Assembly (NCBI RefSeq): GCF_015350805.1
Contig: NZ_JADKSG010000002.1
Span: forward strand, 1,054,001-1,118,000
Direction of reading: 5' to 3'
DNA: 64,000 nucleotides
Source of the DNA: Herbiconiux sp. VKM Ac-1786
GTDB taxonomy: Bacteria > Actinomycetota > Actinomycetes > Actinomycetales > Microbacteriaceae
Part shown: positions 40,191-48,572 of the stretch, one piece after another
Layout: every line of letters starts with the position of its first letter
Position numbering within the stretch: position 1 is the stretch's first letter
Notes under the pieces: generated by a model
The model's database searches: none
What the model saw: only the letters and a program-made list of their open reading frames with translations
What the model was told of the DNA's origin: nothing
Position numbers and translations under genes: made by a program

Positions 40191-41335
40191 TGGACCGCCG
40201 ACGCCCACTTCTCGCCGAGCAGGGTCGAGGCGGCCTCGGCCTGGTCGGCGTCGGGCACGACGGTCTCGCCCGGGACGGTCGGCAGGGCCTTGAACAGGTC
40301 CTCGTCGATCGTGCCGGCCTCGGCCATGGCCTCGGCGCGCACGGGGCGGGCGCCGCCGGCGAGCCAGAGGTTCTGGGCGTCGTCGCTGTAGAGGAACTCC
40401 TGCCAGAGGCGCGCGGCCGCGGGGTGCGGGGCGTCGACGTTCACGGCCTGGTTGTAGTAGCCCGCGTAGCCGGTGTCCGGGAGGATGGTGACCTTCCAGT
40501 TGCGCTGGCCCTCGAGGTCCTTGCCGTAGCCGACGTTGAGGTAGTCCCAGTCGAAGACGACGGGGGTCTCACCGGAGGCGATGGTGGCGGGAGTCGGGTC
40601 GATCTTGACGAAGTTGCCGGCCTTCTGCAGCTCGGTGAAGAAGTCGATGCCGGGCTGGAAGTCGTCGACCGAGCCGCCGTTCTGCACCGCGGCGAGGCCG
40701 ACGGCGGCGAAGGCCGCACCGGCCTGGGTCGGGTCGCCGTTGATGGCGACCTTGCCCTTGTAGTCGGCGCCGAGCAGGTCGTCGAGGCTCTTGGGCTCGG
40801 GAACGGCGTCGGGGTCATAGCCGATGGCCATGTATCCGCCGTAGTCGCCGGTCCAGAGGCCGGACTGCTCCTTGAGCGCCTCCGGGATCTCGTCCCAGGT
40901 GGCGACCTGGTAGGGGGCGAACTGGTCGGTGCTGGCGAGGGCCACCGCGGCGCCCACGTCGAAGACGTCGGGGGCGGTGTCCTGGCCGGCCAGGTTCTCG
41001 GCGGCCTGGATCTCCTCGGCGCTGGACGCGTCGGGGGTGGCCTCGTTGATCGTGATCTCGGGGTACTTCTCGGCGAAGGCGTCGAGCACGGCGCCGTAGT
41101 TCGCCCAGTCGCGGGGCAGCGCGATGACGTTCAGCGCGCCCTCCGCCTTGGCGGCCTCCTCGAGGCCCTCCAGGCCGCCGAAGGCGTCGAGGTTCGTGGC
41201 GGTGGCGGCGTCGACCGATCCGCCGTCGGTGCTGGAGCCGCCGGTGGCGGAGGCGTCGGCGGAGCAGCCGGCGAGGCCGAGGGCGAGGGCTGCGGCGACG
41301 GCGGTGCCGGCGATCGCGAAGCGCTTGGTGAGCAA
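40187..41335 (-). CDS. ABC importer solute-binding lipoprotein
   Basis: A 382-residue lipoprotein of the PotD/FbpA-like class. The signal peptide ends in the lipobox ALGLAGCS, so Lgt would lipidate the Cys. After a Ser/Thr/Gly linker comes a two-lobed domain with VIALPRDWANYG and DTAPDVFDVGAA. It begins at a TTG (41335) placed 5 nt after AAGGAG; no ATG or GTG fits. First gene of a four-gene operon whose members each overlap by 4 nt. The ligand could be a polyamine, iron chelate or similar small charged molecule. Confidence 0.88.
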   Translation of the reverse strand: MLTKRFAIAGTAVAAALALGLAGCSADASATGGSSTDGGSVDAATATNLDAFGGLEGLEEAAKAEGALNVIALPRDWANYGAVLDAFAEKYPEITINEATPDASSAEEIQAAENLAGQDTAPDVFDVGAAVALASTDQFAPYQVATWDEIPEALKEQSGLWTGDYGGYMAIGYDPDAVPEPKSLDDLLGADYKGKVAINGDPTQAGAAFAAVGLAAVQNGGSVDDFQPGIDFFTELQKAGNFVKIDPTPATIASGETPVVFDWDYLNVGYGKDLEGQRNWKVTILPDTGYAGYYNQAVNVDAPHPAAARLWQEFLYSDDAQNLWLAGGARPVRAEAMAEAGTIDEDLFKALPTVPGETVVPDADQAEAASTLLGEKWASAVQ

Positions 41336-41449
41336 GGGTTCTCCTTCATGCTGTGTTCGGGGTGACCTCTGGACAGTAGGAGCGCCGGACGTCCCGGCGC
41401 CGTCGTGACCGTGAACCGTCCGTGAACGCTCGGTGTCGGCGGTGGTGGG

Positions 41450-41455
41450 TAGGGT
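41450..41455 (+). promoter_or_regulatory. -10 element of the YcaQ-like gene (leaderless)
   Basis: TAGGGT lies 6 nt before the GTG at 41462. The gene is divergent from the ABC importer operon. Confidence 0.5.
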
Positions 41456-41461
41456 TCTGCT

Positions 41462-42652
41462 GTGGCCGATGACCTGTCCCCCGCACTCGCCCGTCGAGTC
41501 GCCCTCGCTGCCCAGGGCTTCGGCGGAGCATCCGTCGCCGTGCCCGGCACGAGGCAGTTCAACCTGCTGCTGCAGCGCCTCGCCCTGCTGCAGATCGACT
41601 CGGTGAACGTCTACGAACGCAGCCACTACCAGCCCGTGTTCGCGCGGCTCGGCGCCTACGACAAGGCGGTGCTCGACCGGGTCACCTACGGGCGCGGGGT
41701 CACCGAGTACTGGGCGCACGAGGCGTCGTTCCTGCCGGTGGCGACGCTGCCGCTGCTGCAGTGGCGCAAAGACGAGTACCGCGCCTACTACGCGGCCCGG
41801 CCCGACTCGTGGGCGGCGTCGAACGGGGCGACGCTCGACTGGCTGCGGGCCGAGCTCGCCGCGCGCGGGCCGCTGCGGGCGAGCGAGATCGAGCACGAGT
41901 CGAACCGGCGGCAGGGGCCGTGGTGGGGGTGGTCCGACGTCAAGCGGGGGCTCGAGACGCTGTTCCGGCAGGGCGACGTGGTGTCGGCGGGGCGACAGCG
42001 GTTCGAGCGGGTGTACGGGCTGCCGGCGCAGGTGCTGCCGGCGTCGGTGCTCGACGATGCCGCCTCGGTCTCGCGCTCCGATGCCATCGCGGCGCTGGTC
42101 TCGCAGTCGGCCCGGGCCCTCGGCGTGGGCACGCTCGGCGACCTCGCCGACTACTTCCGGCTGAAGCAGGCGGATGCGCGGTCCGCCGTCTCCCGGCTGG
42201 TCGACACCGGCGAGCTGCGGCCGGTCACTGTCGCGGGCTGGAACCGGGAGGCGTGGCTGCACCGCGACGCCCGGCTGCCGCGACGGCTGGAGGCGGCCGC
42301 CCTCCTCTCCCCCTTCGACCCCGTGGTGTGGCGGCGGGAGCGGGCGCTGCGCATGTTCGACTTCCACTACCGCATCGAGATCTACACGCCGCAGCCGCAG
42401 CGCACCTACGGCTACTACGTGCTGCCGGTGCTGATCGACGACCGCATCCCGGCCCGCCTCGACCTGAAGAGCGACCGCCAGGCGGGCGTGCTCCGCGTGC
42501 AGGCGGCCTGGGCCGAGCCCAACCTCGACCCCTCCGACGTCCCGCGCATCGCGGCCCTCCTCCGCGCGGCGGCCGCCTGGCAGAACCTCCCCGCCCTCGC
42601 CGTCGCCCCCCGCGGCACCCTGGCCCCCGCCCTCACCGCCGCCCTGGCCTGA
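41462..42652 (+). CDS. Winged-helix protein of the AlkZ/YcaQ DNA glycosylase family
   Basis: A 396-residue protein of the HTH_42 family, whose studied members (AlkZ, YcaQ) are DNA glycosylases that unhook interstrand crosslinks. The family's catalytic-loop region reads LLQIDSVNVYERSHYQPVF, with QID as in YcaQ rather than the QxQ of AlkZ. Three winged-helix segments and the C-terminal LLSPFDPVVWRRERALRMFDF block are present. No resistance or biosynthetic genes are adjacent, so a general crosslink-repair role is more likely than self-resistance. Confidence 0.82.
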   Translation: MADDLSPALARRVALAAQGFGGASVAVPGTRQFNLLLQRLALLQIDSVNVYERSHYQPVFARLGAYDKAVLDRVTYGRGVTEYWAHEASFLPVATLPLLQWRKDEYRAYYAARPDSWAASNGATLDWLRAELAARGPLRASEIEHESNRRQGPWWGWSDVKRGLETLFRQGDVVSAGRQRFERVYGLPAQVLPASVLDDAASVSRSDAIAALVSQSARALGVGTLGDLADYFRLKQADARSAVSRLVDTGELRPVTVAGWNREAWLHRDARLPRRLEAAALLSPFDPVVWRRERALRMFDFHYRIEIYTPQPQRTYGYYVLPVLIDDRIPARLDLKSDRQAGVLRVQAAWAEPNLDPSDVPRIAALLRAAAAWQNLPALAVAPRGTLAPALTAALA

Positions 42653-42896
42653 TTCCCCGGCCCCAAAACTGCCCACTCGCGAAATGGGCGGGTGGGTGTA
42701 CACCGCGCCGAGACCGCGCGGCCCACGGAGTGGGGCGGGCGCGGCGGCGTGTACGGCGCGCCCGCCGGTCGGAGCCGCCGACACGGTGGTTCGCGGAAGA
42801 CACCGGCCAGGTGCGCCGCAGAGGCGGCGGCGCACAGCGAGCGGCACCGGCGGAGTGCGCGAAGCGCGCGCAGCCGGCGCCGCGAGCGCAGCTAGC

Positions 42897-43769
42897 TCAG
42901 AACGCCCCGCCCATGGCGCGCAGGCGCTCGACGCGGTCGGGGATGGGCGGGTGGGTGGAGAAGAGCTTGTCGATGACGCCCGGCTTGTTGGGGTCGGCGA
43001 TCCACATGTGCGACATCGAGGAGGACTGGCGCTGCACGGGGCGGCCGTAGGCGGCGAGCTTCTGCAGGGCGCTGGCCAGGGCATCCGGGTGGCGGGTGGT
43101 GAGGGCGCCGGTGGCGTCGGCGAGGTACTCGCGCTGCCGGGAGACCGCGAGCTGCACGACGGTGGCGACGAGCGGCGCGATCAGGATCGCGACGAGCCCG
43201 AAGACCATGACGATCGGGTTGCCGTTGTTGTTGTTGCGCCCGAAGAAGGCCATGCGCAGGAACATGTCGGCGATGAACCCGACGGCGACGACCAGTCCGA
43301 ACACGATCATCGAGACGCGGATGTCGTAGTTGCGCACGTGCCCGAGCTCGTGGGCCATGACGCCCTCGAGCTCCGCGTCGTCCATGATGTCGAGGAGACC
43401 GGTGGTCGCCGCGACGATCGCGTGCTCGGGGTCGCGCCCCGTCGCGAAGGCGTTGGGTGCCGGATCGTCGATGACGTAGACCTTGGGCATCGGCGTGCCG
43501 GTGGTGATCGAGAGGTTCTCGACGATGCGCCACAGGCGCGGGTTGTCGCGCTTCTCGATCTGGTGCGCGCCGCTCATGGCGAGCGCCTGACCGGAGGCCG
43601 CGAAGTACTGGATGAGCGCGTACCCGATGGCCACCACGAGCGTGATGATCACGATCGACAGGTTGCCGTAGATGTACGACGCCAGCCACCCCAGCCCGCC
43701 GATGATCAGCAGGAACAGCAGGATGATGACGACGGTGTTGCGCTTGTTCTTCGCTATCGCGGAATACAT
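42897..43769 (-). CDS. htpX: HtpX-type membrane zinc metalloprotease
   Basis: A 290-residue M48 protease that degrades misfolded membrane proteins. The zinc motif is HELGH (H140, E141, H144), with the third ligand Glu in REYLADATGA. Two N-terminal helices and two central helices place the active site in the cytosol. It lies 35 nt downstream of lemA; the pair is commonly found together. Start is the ATG at 43769. Confidence 0.94.
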   Translation of the reverse strand: MYSAIAKNKRNTVVIILLFLLIIGGLGWLASYIYGNLSIVIITLVVAIGYALIQYFAASGQALAMSGAHQIEKRDNPRLWRIVENLSITTGTPMPKVYVIDDPAPNAFATGRDPEHAIVAATTGLLDIMDDAELEGVMAHELGHVRNYDIRVSMIVFGLVVAVGFIADMFLRMAFFGRNNNNGNPIVMVFGLVAILIAPLVATVVQLAVSRQREYLADATGALTTRHPDALASALQKLAAYGRPVQRQSSSMSHMWIADPNKPGVIDKLFSTHPPIPDRVERLRAMGGAF

Positions 43770-43804
43770 GGATTCCTATCGCGGGGCAGGCCGGCGGGGC
43801 AGCG

Positions 43805-44371
43805 TTAGAACTGCACGCGCGGCGGCTCGGCGATCGCCGCGACGTCGCTGACCTCGAAGAACTCGCGCTCCGAGAAGCCGAGGCGGCGGGCGAAGATCGT
43901 GTTGGGGAACTTCTTGATCTTGGTGTTCAGCTCGCGCACACCGCCGTTGTAGAAGCGGCGCGACGCCTGCACCTTGTCTTCGGTGTCGACGATCTCGGCC
44001 TGCAGCTGCAGGAAGTTCTGGCTCGCCTGGAGTTGCGGGTAGGCCTCGGCCACCGCGAAGATGCTCTTCAGCGCGTTCTGCATGTGGTTCTCGGCCTGCG
44101 ACGCCTCGGCGGGGCCCTGGGCGGAGAGCGTCTCGGCGCGGGCGCGGGTGACGTTCTCGAACACCGCCTTCTCGTGCGCGGCGTAGCCCTTGACCGATTC
44201 GATCAGGTTGGGCAGCAGGTCGGCACGGCGCTTCAGCTGCACGGTGATGTCGCTCCACGCCTCGTCGACGCGCACGTTCAGGGTGACGAGCGAGTTGTAC
44301 GTGGCCCAGAGGTAGATGCCGGCGATGACGACCAGGGCGACGACGACGATGAGCGGGATCAGCCATTCCAT
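43805..44371 (-). CDS. lemA: LemA family protein
   Basis: A 188-residue protein with an N-terminal membrane helix (LIPLIVVVALVVIAGIYLWA) and a helical outer domain with the family blocks YNSLVTLNVRVDEAWSDI, RRADLLPNLIESVKGYA and AYPQLQASQNFLQLQ. The function is not established. It is the first gene of a lemA-htpX pair and has a near-perfect -10 element directly before its ATG. Confidence 0.94.
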   Translation of the reverse strand: MEWLIPLIVVVALVVIAGIYLWATYNSLVTLNVRVDEAWSDITVQLKRRADLLPNLIESVKGYAAHEKAVFENVTRARAETLSAQGPAEASQAENHMQNALKSIFAVAEAYPQLQASQNFLQLQAEIVDTEDKVQASRRFYNGGVRELNTKIKKFPNTIFARRLGFSEREFFEVSDVAAIAEPPRVQF

Positions 44372-44377
44372 GCGAGC

Positions 44378-44383
44378 AGTATA
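44378..44383 (-). promoter_or_regulatory. -10 element of lemA-htpX (leaderless)
   Basis: TATACT lies 6 nt before the ATG at 44371. It is the closest match to consensus among the leaderless promoters here. Confidence 0.55.
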
Positions 44384-44457
44384 TCGACCGGAAAGCGCCC
44401 TCTCAGGGGGAAAGCGGTGCTCTCCCAGCTATCCGGTCGTCGTCGCGCCCGCCGCGG

Positions 44458-45909
44458 TCAGCGCGACTCGGCGAGCAGCCGGAACCAGTGGTACGAGTCC
44501 TTCGGGGTGCGGGTGAAGTCTTCGAAGTCGACGTGCACCAGCCCGAAGCGCTGCGTGTACCCGGCGGCCCACTCGAAGTTGTCGATCAGCGACCAGACGT
44601 AATAGCCCCGCAGGTCGATCGCCGAGGCCGGCCCGCCGCCGGAGACGGCCGAGATCGCTGCGTCGAGGTGGCCGGCGAGGTAGTCGATGCGGGCGCCGTC
44701 GTGCACGTGGGGCGTTCCGTCGGTCTCGTCGAGCTCCCGCGCATCCGGGAACGACGCCCCGTTCTCGGTGACGAACACCGGCGGCAGCGCCTCGCCGTAG
44801 CGCTCGGCGAGCTCGTCGAGGGCGACGCCGAGGTACTCGGGCGCGATCGGCCAGCCGAACCCCGTGCTGCGGTACTCGGGGAAGGGCTCGAGATGGAACG
44901 GCAGCGATCCCATCGCGCGGGAGGTGCCGTCGGGGGTGGCCGGGCCGCCCGAGCCGGCGGCGATGCGCGTGGGCGCGTAGTAGTTCAGGCCGTAGAAGTC
45001 GAGCTTCTGCCCGATCAGCGCGAGGTCGGCCGGATCGGCCTCGCCGAGGGCCGAGAACAGCGGCTCGAAGCCCTCGGGGAACTCGGGGTAGCGGCCGAGC
45101 AGCACCGGGTCGGCGAAGACGCGGTTGTGCAGCACGTCGAACAGCTCGGCGAAGGCCACGTCGGCGTCGGAGTCGGTGGCCGCGACGACCGGCGTGTGCA
45201 CGTTGACCATGCCGATCTCACCGCGCACGTCGGCCGCCCGCAGCGCCTGCACCGCGAGGCCGTGCCCGAGCAGCTGGTGGTGGGCGGCCGGCAGCGCGTT
45301 GAACAGACGGGTGGCGCCGGGCGCGTGCACGCCGAGGCCGTAGCCGTAGAGCGTCACGGTGGCGGGCTCGTTGATCGTGGCCCAGCGGCCGATCCGCTCG
45401 CCGAAGCGCTCCCCGAGCGCGAAGGCGAGGTCGCCGAAGCGCAGCGCGGTGTCGCGGGCCATCCAGCCGCCGGCCAGCTCGTTGGGCGTGTCCCAGTGGA
45501 AGATCGTCGCCATCGTGTCGATGCCGGCGTCGTCGAGGCGGTCGAGCATCCGCTCGTAGAAGTCGACGCCCTCGCGGCGCAACGGCCCCTTGCCCTCGGG
45601 CTGCAGGCGCGGCCAGGCGAACGAGAAGCGGTACGAGTCGGCGCCGAGGTCGTGCAGCAGCTCGACGTCCTCCTCCACCCGGTGGTAGAAATCGGATGCG
45701 CGGTCGGCGGTCGAGCCGTCGAGGATGCGGCCCGGCTGACTGGTGAACGCGTCCCAGACCGACTGGCCGCGGCCGCCCTCGTGGGTGGCGCCCTCGATCT
45801 GGAAGGCGCTCGTCGCCGTGCCGAGCACGAAGCCGTCGGGCAGGCGGCCGCCGAGGTCGCGGGCGAACTCGCGGCGCTCCTCGGGCGTCATCCGCAGGGC
45901 GCCGCTCAT
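44458..45909 (-). CDS. bglA: Family 1 glycoside hydrolase, probable beta-glucosidase
   Basis: A 483-residue retaining glycosidase. The acid/base Glu is E181 in TINEPAT and the nucleophile lies in VFVTENGASF (about 385). FVLGTATSAFQIEGA at the N-terminus is the family signature. No export signal, so it acts on imported glycosides. Its ATG overlaps the stop of the lactone oxidase gene (ATGA). It is the last gene of the tetR-MFS-aldolase-oxidase-glycosidase operon, which suggests that the MFS protein imports its substrate. Confidence 0.93.
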   Translation of the reverse strand: MSGALRMTPEERREFARDLGGRLPDGFVLGTATSAFQIEGATHEGGRGQSVWDAFTSQPGRILDGSTADRASDFYHRVEEDVELLHDLGADSYRFSFAWPRLQPEGKGPLRREGVDFYERMLDRLDDAGIDTMATIFHWDTPNELAGGWMARDTALRFGDLAFALGERFGERIGRWATINEPATVTLYGYGLGVHAPGATRLFNALPAAHHQLLGHGLAVQALRAADVRGEIGMVNVHTPVVAATDSDADVAFAELFDVLHNRVFADPVLLGRYPEFPEGFEPLFSALGEADPADLALIGQKLDFYGLNYYAPTRIAAGSGGPATPDGTSRAMGSLPFHLEPFPEYRSTGFGWPIAPEYLGVALDELAERYGEALPPVFVTENGASFPDARELDETDGTPHVHDGARIDYLAGHLDAAISAVSGGGPASAIDLRGYYVWSLIDNFEWAAGYTQRFGLVHVDFEDFTRTPKDSYHWFRLLAESR

Positions 45910-47240
45910 GCGCCGGCCGGCGTCCCGAGCACGCGGTCGAGGTAGGCGTTCGTGAACAGGCCGCGGGGGTCGAGCCGGTCGCGCAGCGCCACGAAGGCGC
46001 CGTGCTGCGGATAGAGCGCCGACAGATCGGCGGCGGAACGGGTGTGCAGCTTGCCCCAGTGGGGGCGGCCGGCGTGGGCGGTCATGATCTCCTCGACCGC
46101 TTCGAAGTACTCGCGGTGGTCTTCGCGATAGTAGCGGTGAACCGCGATGTAGCCGCTGTCGCGGCCCGAGGCCGTGGAGAGCCAGAGGTCGTCGGCGGGG
46201 GCGAACCGCACCTCGATCGGGAACGAGATGCGCCAGCCACGCTCCTCGATCAGCGCGTCGATCGACCGCAGCACCGCGGGCACGTCGGCGGCCGGCACGG
46301 CGTACTCCATTTCGCGGAAGCGCACGGTGCGGCGGGTCGCGAAGACGCGGTGCGACCGGTCGGAGAACTCGCGGTTCGACCAGAGCCGCTCGGCCAGGCC
46401 GTTCACGGTCGGGATGATCCCCGGCACCATCCGGCCCGCGGCGCAGGTGACCCCGTAGACGCCGTTCGCGAGCAGGGTGTCGTCGACGAACGCGCTCATC
46501 CGCGAGAGGGGCCGTGTCGGCGCTCCGGCCGGGAGCCGGGTGTTCGTCTTGGTGACGGCCGAACGGGTGTGCGGGAACCAGTAGAACTCGAAGTGGTCGC
46601 TCGTGTCGACGAGGCCCTCGGGGCCGTGCAGAGCGTCGAGCACCGCGTCGAGCGGCGCCGGGCGCTCGACGGCGTGCAGCACGAACTCCGGAACGCACTG
46701 CAGCGTCACCTCGACGATGATGCCGAGGGCGCCGAGCGAGAGCGCGGCCGCCGGCAGCAGCTCCGCGTTCTCGTGCTCGTCGATGCGCAGCAGCTCGCCG
46801 TCGGCGGTCACCAGGGTGAGCCCGACGACCTGGGTGGCGAGGCCGCCGAAGCGGGCGCCGGTGCCGTGGGTGCCGGTGGAGATCGCCCCGCTGATCGACT
46901 GCCGGTCGATGTCGCCCATGTTCGCCAGCGCGAGCTCGTGGGGGCCGAGCAGGGCGGGCAGCTGGTGCAGGCGGGTTCCGGCGAGCAGGGTGACCCGGGA
47001 GCGCTCGCGGTCGACCGAGACGAGGCCGCTCAGGGCGTCGAGCTCGAGCAGCACGCCGGTCGCCACCGCGATGCCCGTGAAGCTGTGGCCGGCGCCGACC
47101 GCCTTGATGCGCTGCCCGCCGCGGGCCGCCGCCCGCAGGGCGCGCTGCACGGCTCCGATGCTCGTCGGCCGCTCGACCCGCTGGGGCTTCACCCGCTCGG
47201 TGCGCGCCCAGTTGCGCCAGGTGCCGTTCGCCGCCGTCAC
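45906..47240 (-). CDS. FAD-dependent D-arabinono-1,4-lactone / L-gulonolactone oxidase-like enzyme
   Basis: A 444-residue oxidase with an FAD type 4 domain (KAVGAGHSFTGIA holds the His for covalent FAD) and a C-terminal ALO domain (about 190-440). The block RPHWGKLHTRSAADLSALYP is typical of aldonolactone oxidases. The GTG at 47240 overlaps the preceding gene's stop (GTGA). It should oxidise an aldono-lactone or related polyol with oxygen as acceptor. The exact substrate is open. Confidence 0.9.
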   Translation of the reverse strand: MTAANGTWRNWARTERVKPQRVERPTSIGAVQRALRAAARGGQRIKAVGAGHSFTGIAVATGVLLELDALSGLVSVDRERSRVTLLAGTRLHQLPALLGPHELALANMGDIDRQSISGAISTGTHGTGARFGGLATQVVGLTLVTADGELLRIDEHENAELLPAAALSLGALGIIVEVTLQCVPEFVLHAVERPAPLDAVLDALHGPEGLVDTSDHFEFYWFPHTRSAVTKTNTRLPAGAPTRPLSRMSAFVDDTLLANGVYGVTCAAGRMVPGIIPTVNGLAERLWSNREFSDRSHRVFATRRTVRFREMEYAVPAADVPAVLRSIDALIEERGWRISFPIEVRFAPADDLWLSTASGRDSGYIAVHRYYREDHREYFEAVEEIMTAHAGRPHWGKLHTRSAADLSALYPQHGAFVALRDRLDPRGLFTNAYLDRVLGTPAGA

Positions 47241-48499
47241 AGGAACGCCTGCCCCTCGCCGCGGTAGCTCGGCAGCTCGTCGACCACGGCGCCGTCGTCG
47301 ACCACGCAGAAGGTGTTCACGTGCTCGGCCAGCTCCCCCGACTTGGTGTGCCGCAGCCAGACCCGGTCGCCCACGGCGAGCGCCGCCGCCGTGCGACCGG
47401 ACAGGGGCGTCTGCACCTCCCCCGCCATCTCGCGGGCCTGCATCCGGGTGCCGCGGGGCCAGACGACCTCGGGCAGCCGGTCGGGGGCGGGCGGGCCGGA
47501 GGCGATCCAGCCCCCGCCGAGCAGCGTGGCCATGTCGGGGCGGGGCTTCCGCACCACCGGCAGCGCGAAGGCCGCAGCCGGCGCGGGCGTGAAGCGGGAG
47601 TAGGTGTCGAAGAGGTGCCCGCCGAACAGGCCCGAGCCGGCCGCGACCTCGGTCACGGAGGGGTCGGCGCTCGTCGACTCGAGCGATCCGGTGCCCCCGC
47701 CGTTGACGAACTCGAGCGGCGCGACCGCGCGCACCGCCGCCACCGCGGCGCCGCGGCGCTCGGCGAGCTCGGCGGCCGAGTGCCGCTGCATCCAGTCGAT
47801 CACGCGGCCCTTCACCAGGCGGTCGGCGAGCCCGCCCCGGGGGCGGTTGCCGACGCCCGCGATCTGCGACTCGTAGGCCATCATTCCCACGAGGGCGAAG
47901 CCGGGCCGGCGCGCGATCTCCACGGCGAGCGTCCGTGCCTCGTCGGCGGTCGCGACGGGCGAGCGCCAGACGCCGAGGCGGCCGAGCCCCGGGGCGGAGA
48001 ACGACGCGTCGAGCTCGATGGCCACGCGGATGCGCGGCCGAGCCTCCGGCGCGACGGCCGAGTCGATCAGGTCGAGGTGGGCGACCGAGTCGACCATCAG
48101 GGTCACCCCCGCCGCCGCGCGCTCGTCGGCCGCGAGGGCCCGGATCGCCTCCCGGTCCGCGGTCGGGTAGCCCACCACGATGTCGGGCATCTCGTCGGGG
48201 CGGCGGCCCGCCAGCCAGAGCGCCTCGGGGAGCGTGTAGGCGAGAATGCCCGCGTATCCGGGCAGCGCGAGCACCGCATCCTGAACCGCCCGCACCCGCA
48301 CGGACTTGCTCGCCACCCGGATCGGCATGCCCCCGGCTCGCCGGAGCATGGAGTGGGCGTTGTGGCGCAGAGCGGCGAGGCCGATCACGGCGACGGGCGG
48401 CTCGCGGTCGGCGGTCGCGGCGGTGAGGCCGCGCCAGTAGCGCTGCTGGTCGCGCCACGGCTGCCCGTCGGCGGGGTGCGGACTGAGGTCGAGGGTCAT
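47237..48499 (-). CDS. D-threonine aldolase / D-serine dehydratase-like PLP enzyme
   Basis: A 420-residue protein with an alanine-racemase-type N-terminal PLP barrel. The PLP lysine is in IRVASKSVRV (about residue 60). A C-terminal metal-binding domain of the D-serine dehydratase-like kind ends with VWLRHTKSGELAEHVNTF, which supplies His and a nearby Cys. Members cleave or deaminate D-amino acids. Start is the ATG at 48499 with AGGAGCG upstream. It is 73 nt downstream of the MFS gene and coupled to the lactone oxidase gene. Why it sits in a sugar operon is unclear. Confidence 0.83.
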   Translation of the reverse strand: MTLDLSPHPADGQPWRDQQRYWRGLTAATADREPPVAVIGLAALRHNAHSMLRRAGGMPIRVASKSVRVRAVQDAVLALPGYAGILAYTLPEALWLAGRRPDEMPDIVVGYPTADREAIRALAADERAAAGVTLMVDSVAHLDLIDSAVAPEARPRIRVAIELDASFSAPGLGRLGVWRSPVATADEARTLAVEIARRPGFALVGMMAYESQIAGVGNRPRGGLADRLVKGRVIDWMQRHSAAELAERRGAAVAAVRAVAPLEFVNGGGTGSLESTSADPSVTEVAAGSGLFGGHLFDTYSRFTPAPAAAFALPVVRKPRPDMATLLGGGWIASGPPAPDRLPEVVWPRGTRMQAREMAGEVQTPLSGRTAAALAVGDRVWLRHTKSGELAEHVNTFCVVDDGAVVDELPSYRGEGQAFL

Positions 48500-48572
48500 C
48501 GCACGCTCCTCGCGCCGGGATGGGTGGGGTGGGCGGATGCGCGGCTCGCGCCGAGGGCCGGGGGCGTCGCAC

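Noticed and set aside
42695-42704. Perfect palindrome GGTGTACACC in the gap between the YcaQ-like gene and htpX; its GTGTACAC core recurs inside the mycosin gene at about 62866.
   Set aside because: The site lies between convergent genes, not in a promoter, and the second copy is inside coding sequence, so a regulatory role is unlikely.
42653-42896. Possible extra gene in the 244-nt gap between the YcaQ-like gene and htpX.
   Set aside because: Open frames here have no ribosome-binding site and give only Arg/Ala/Gly-rich sequence. The GC-rich stretch can fold into several hairpins and looks like an intergenic end region.
40187-43084. A 965-codon reading that would fuse a long N-terminal part to the ABC solute-binding protein.
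   Set aside because: The lipobox signal peptide starts at the TTG at 41335 with a fitting Shine-Dalgarno site. The upstream part is antisense to the YcaQ-like gene.
48500-48572. Small reading frame in the gap between the MFS and PLP-enzyme genes, with a repeat of CATCGCACGCTC on both sides.
   Set aside because: The frame is only about 26 codons without recognisable features, and the repeated dodecamer mostly consists of start-region sequence. Not enough to call a gene or a site.
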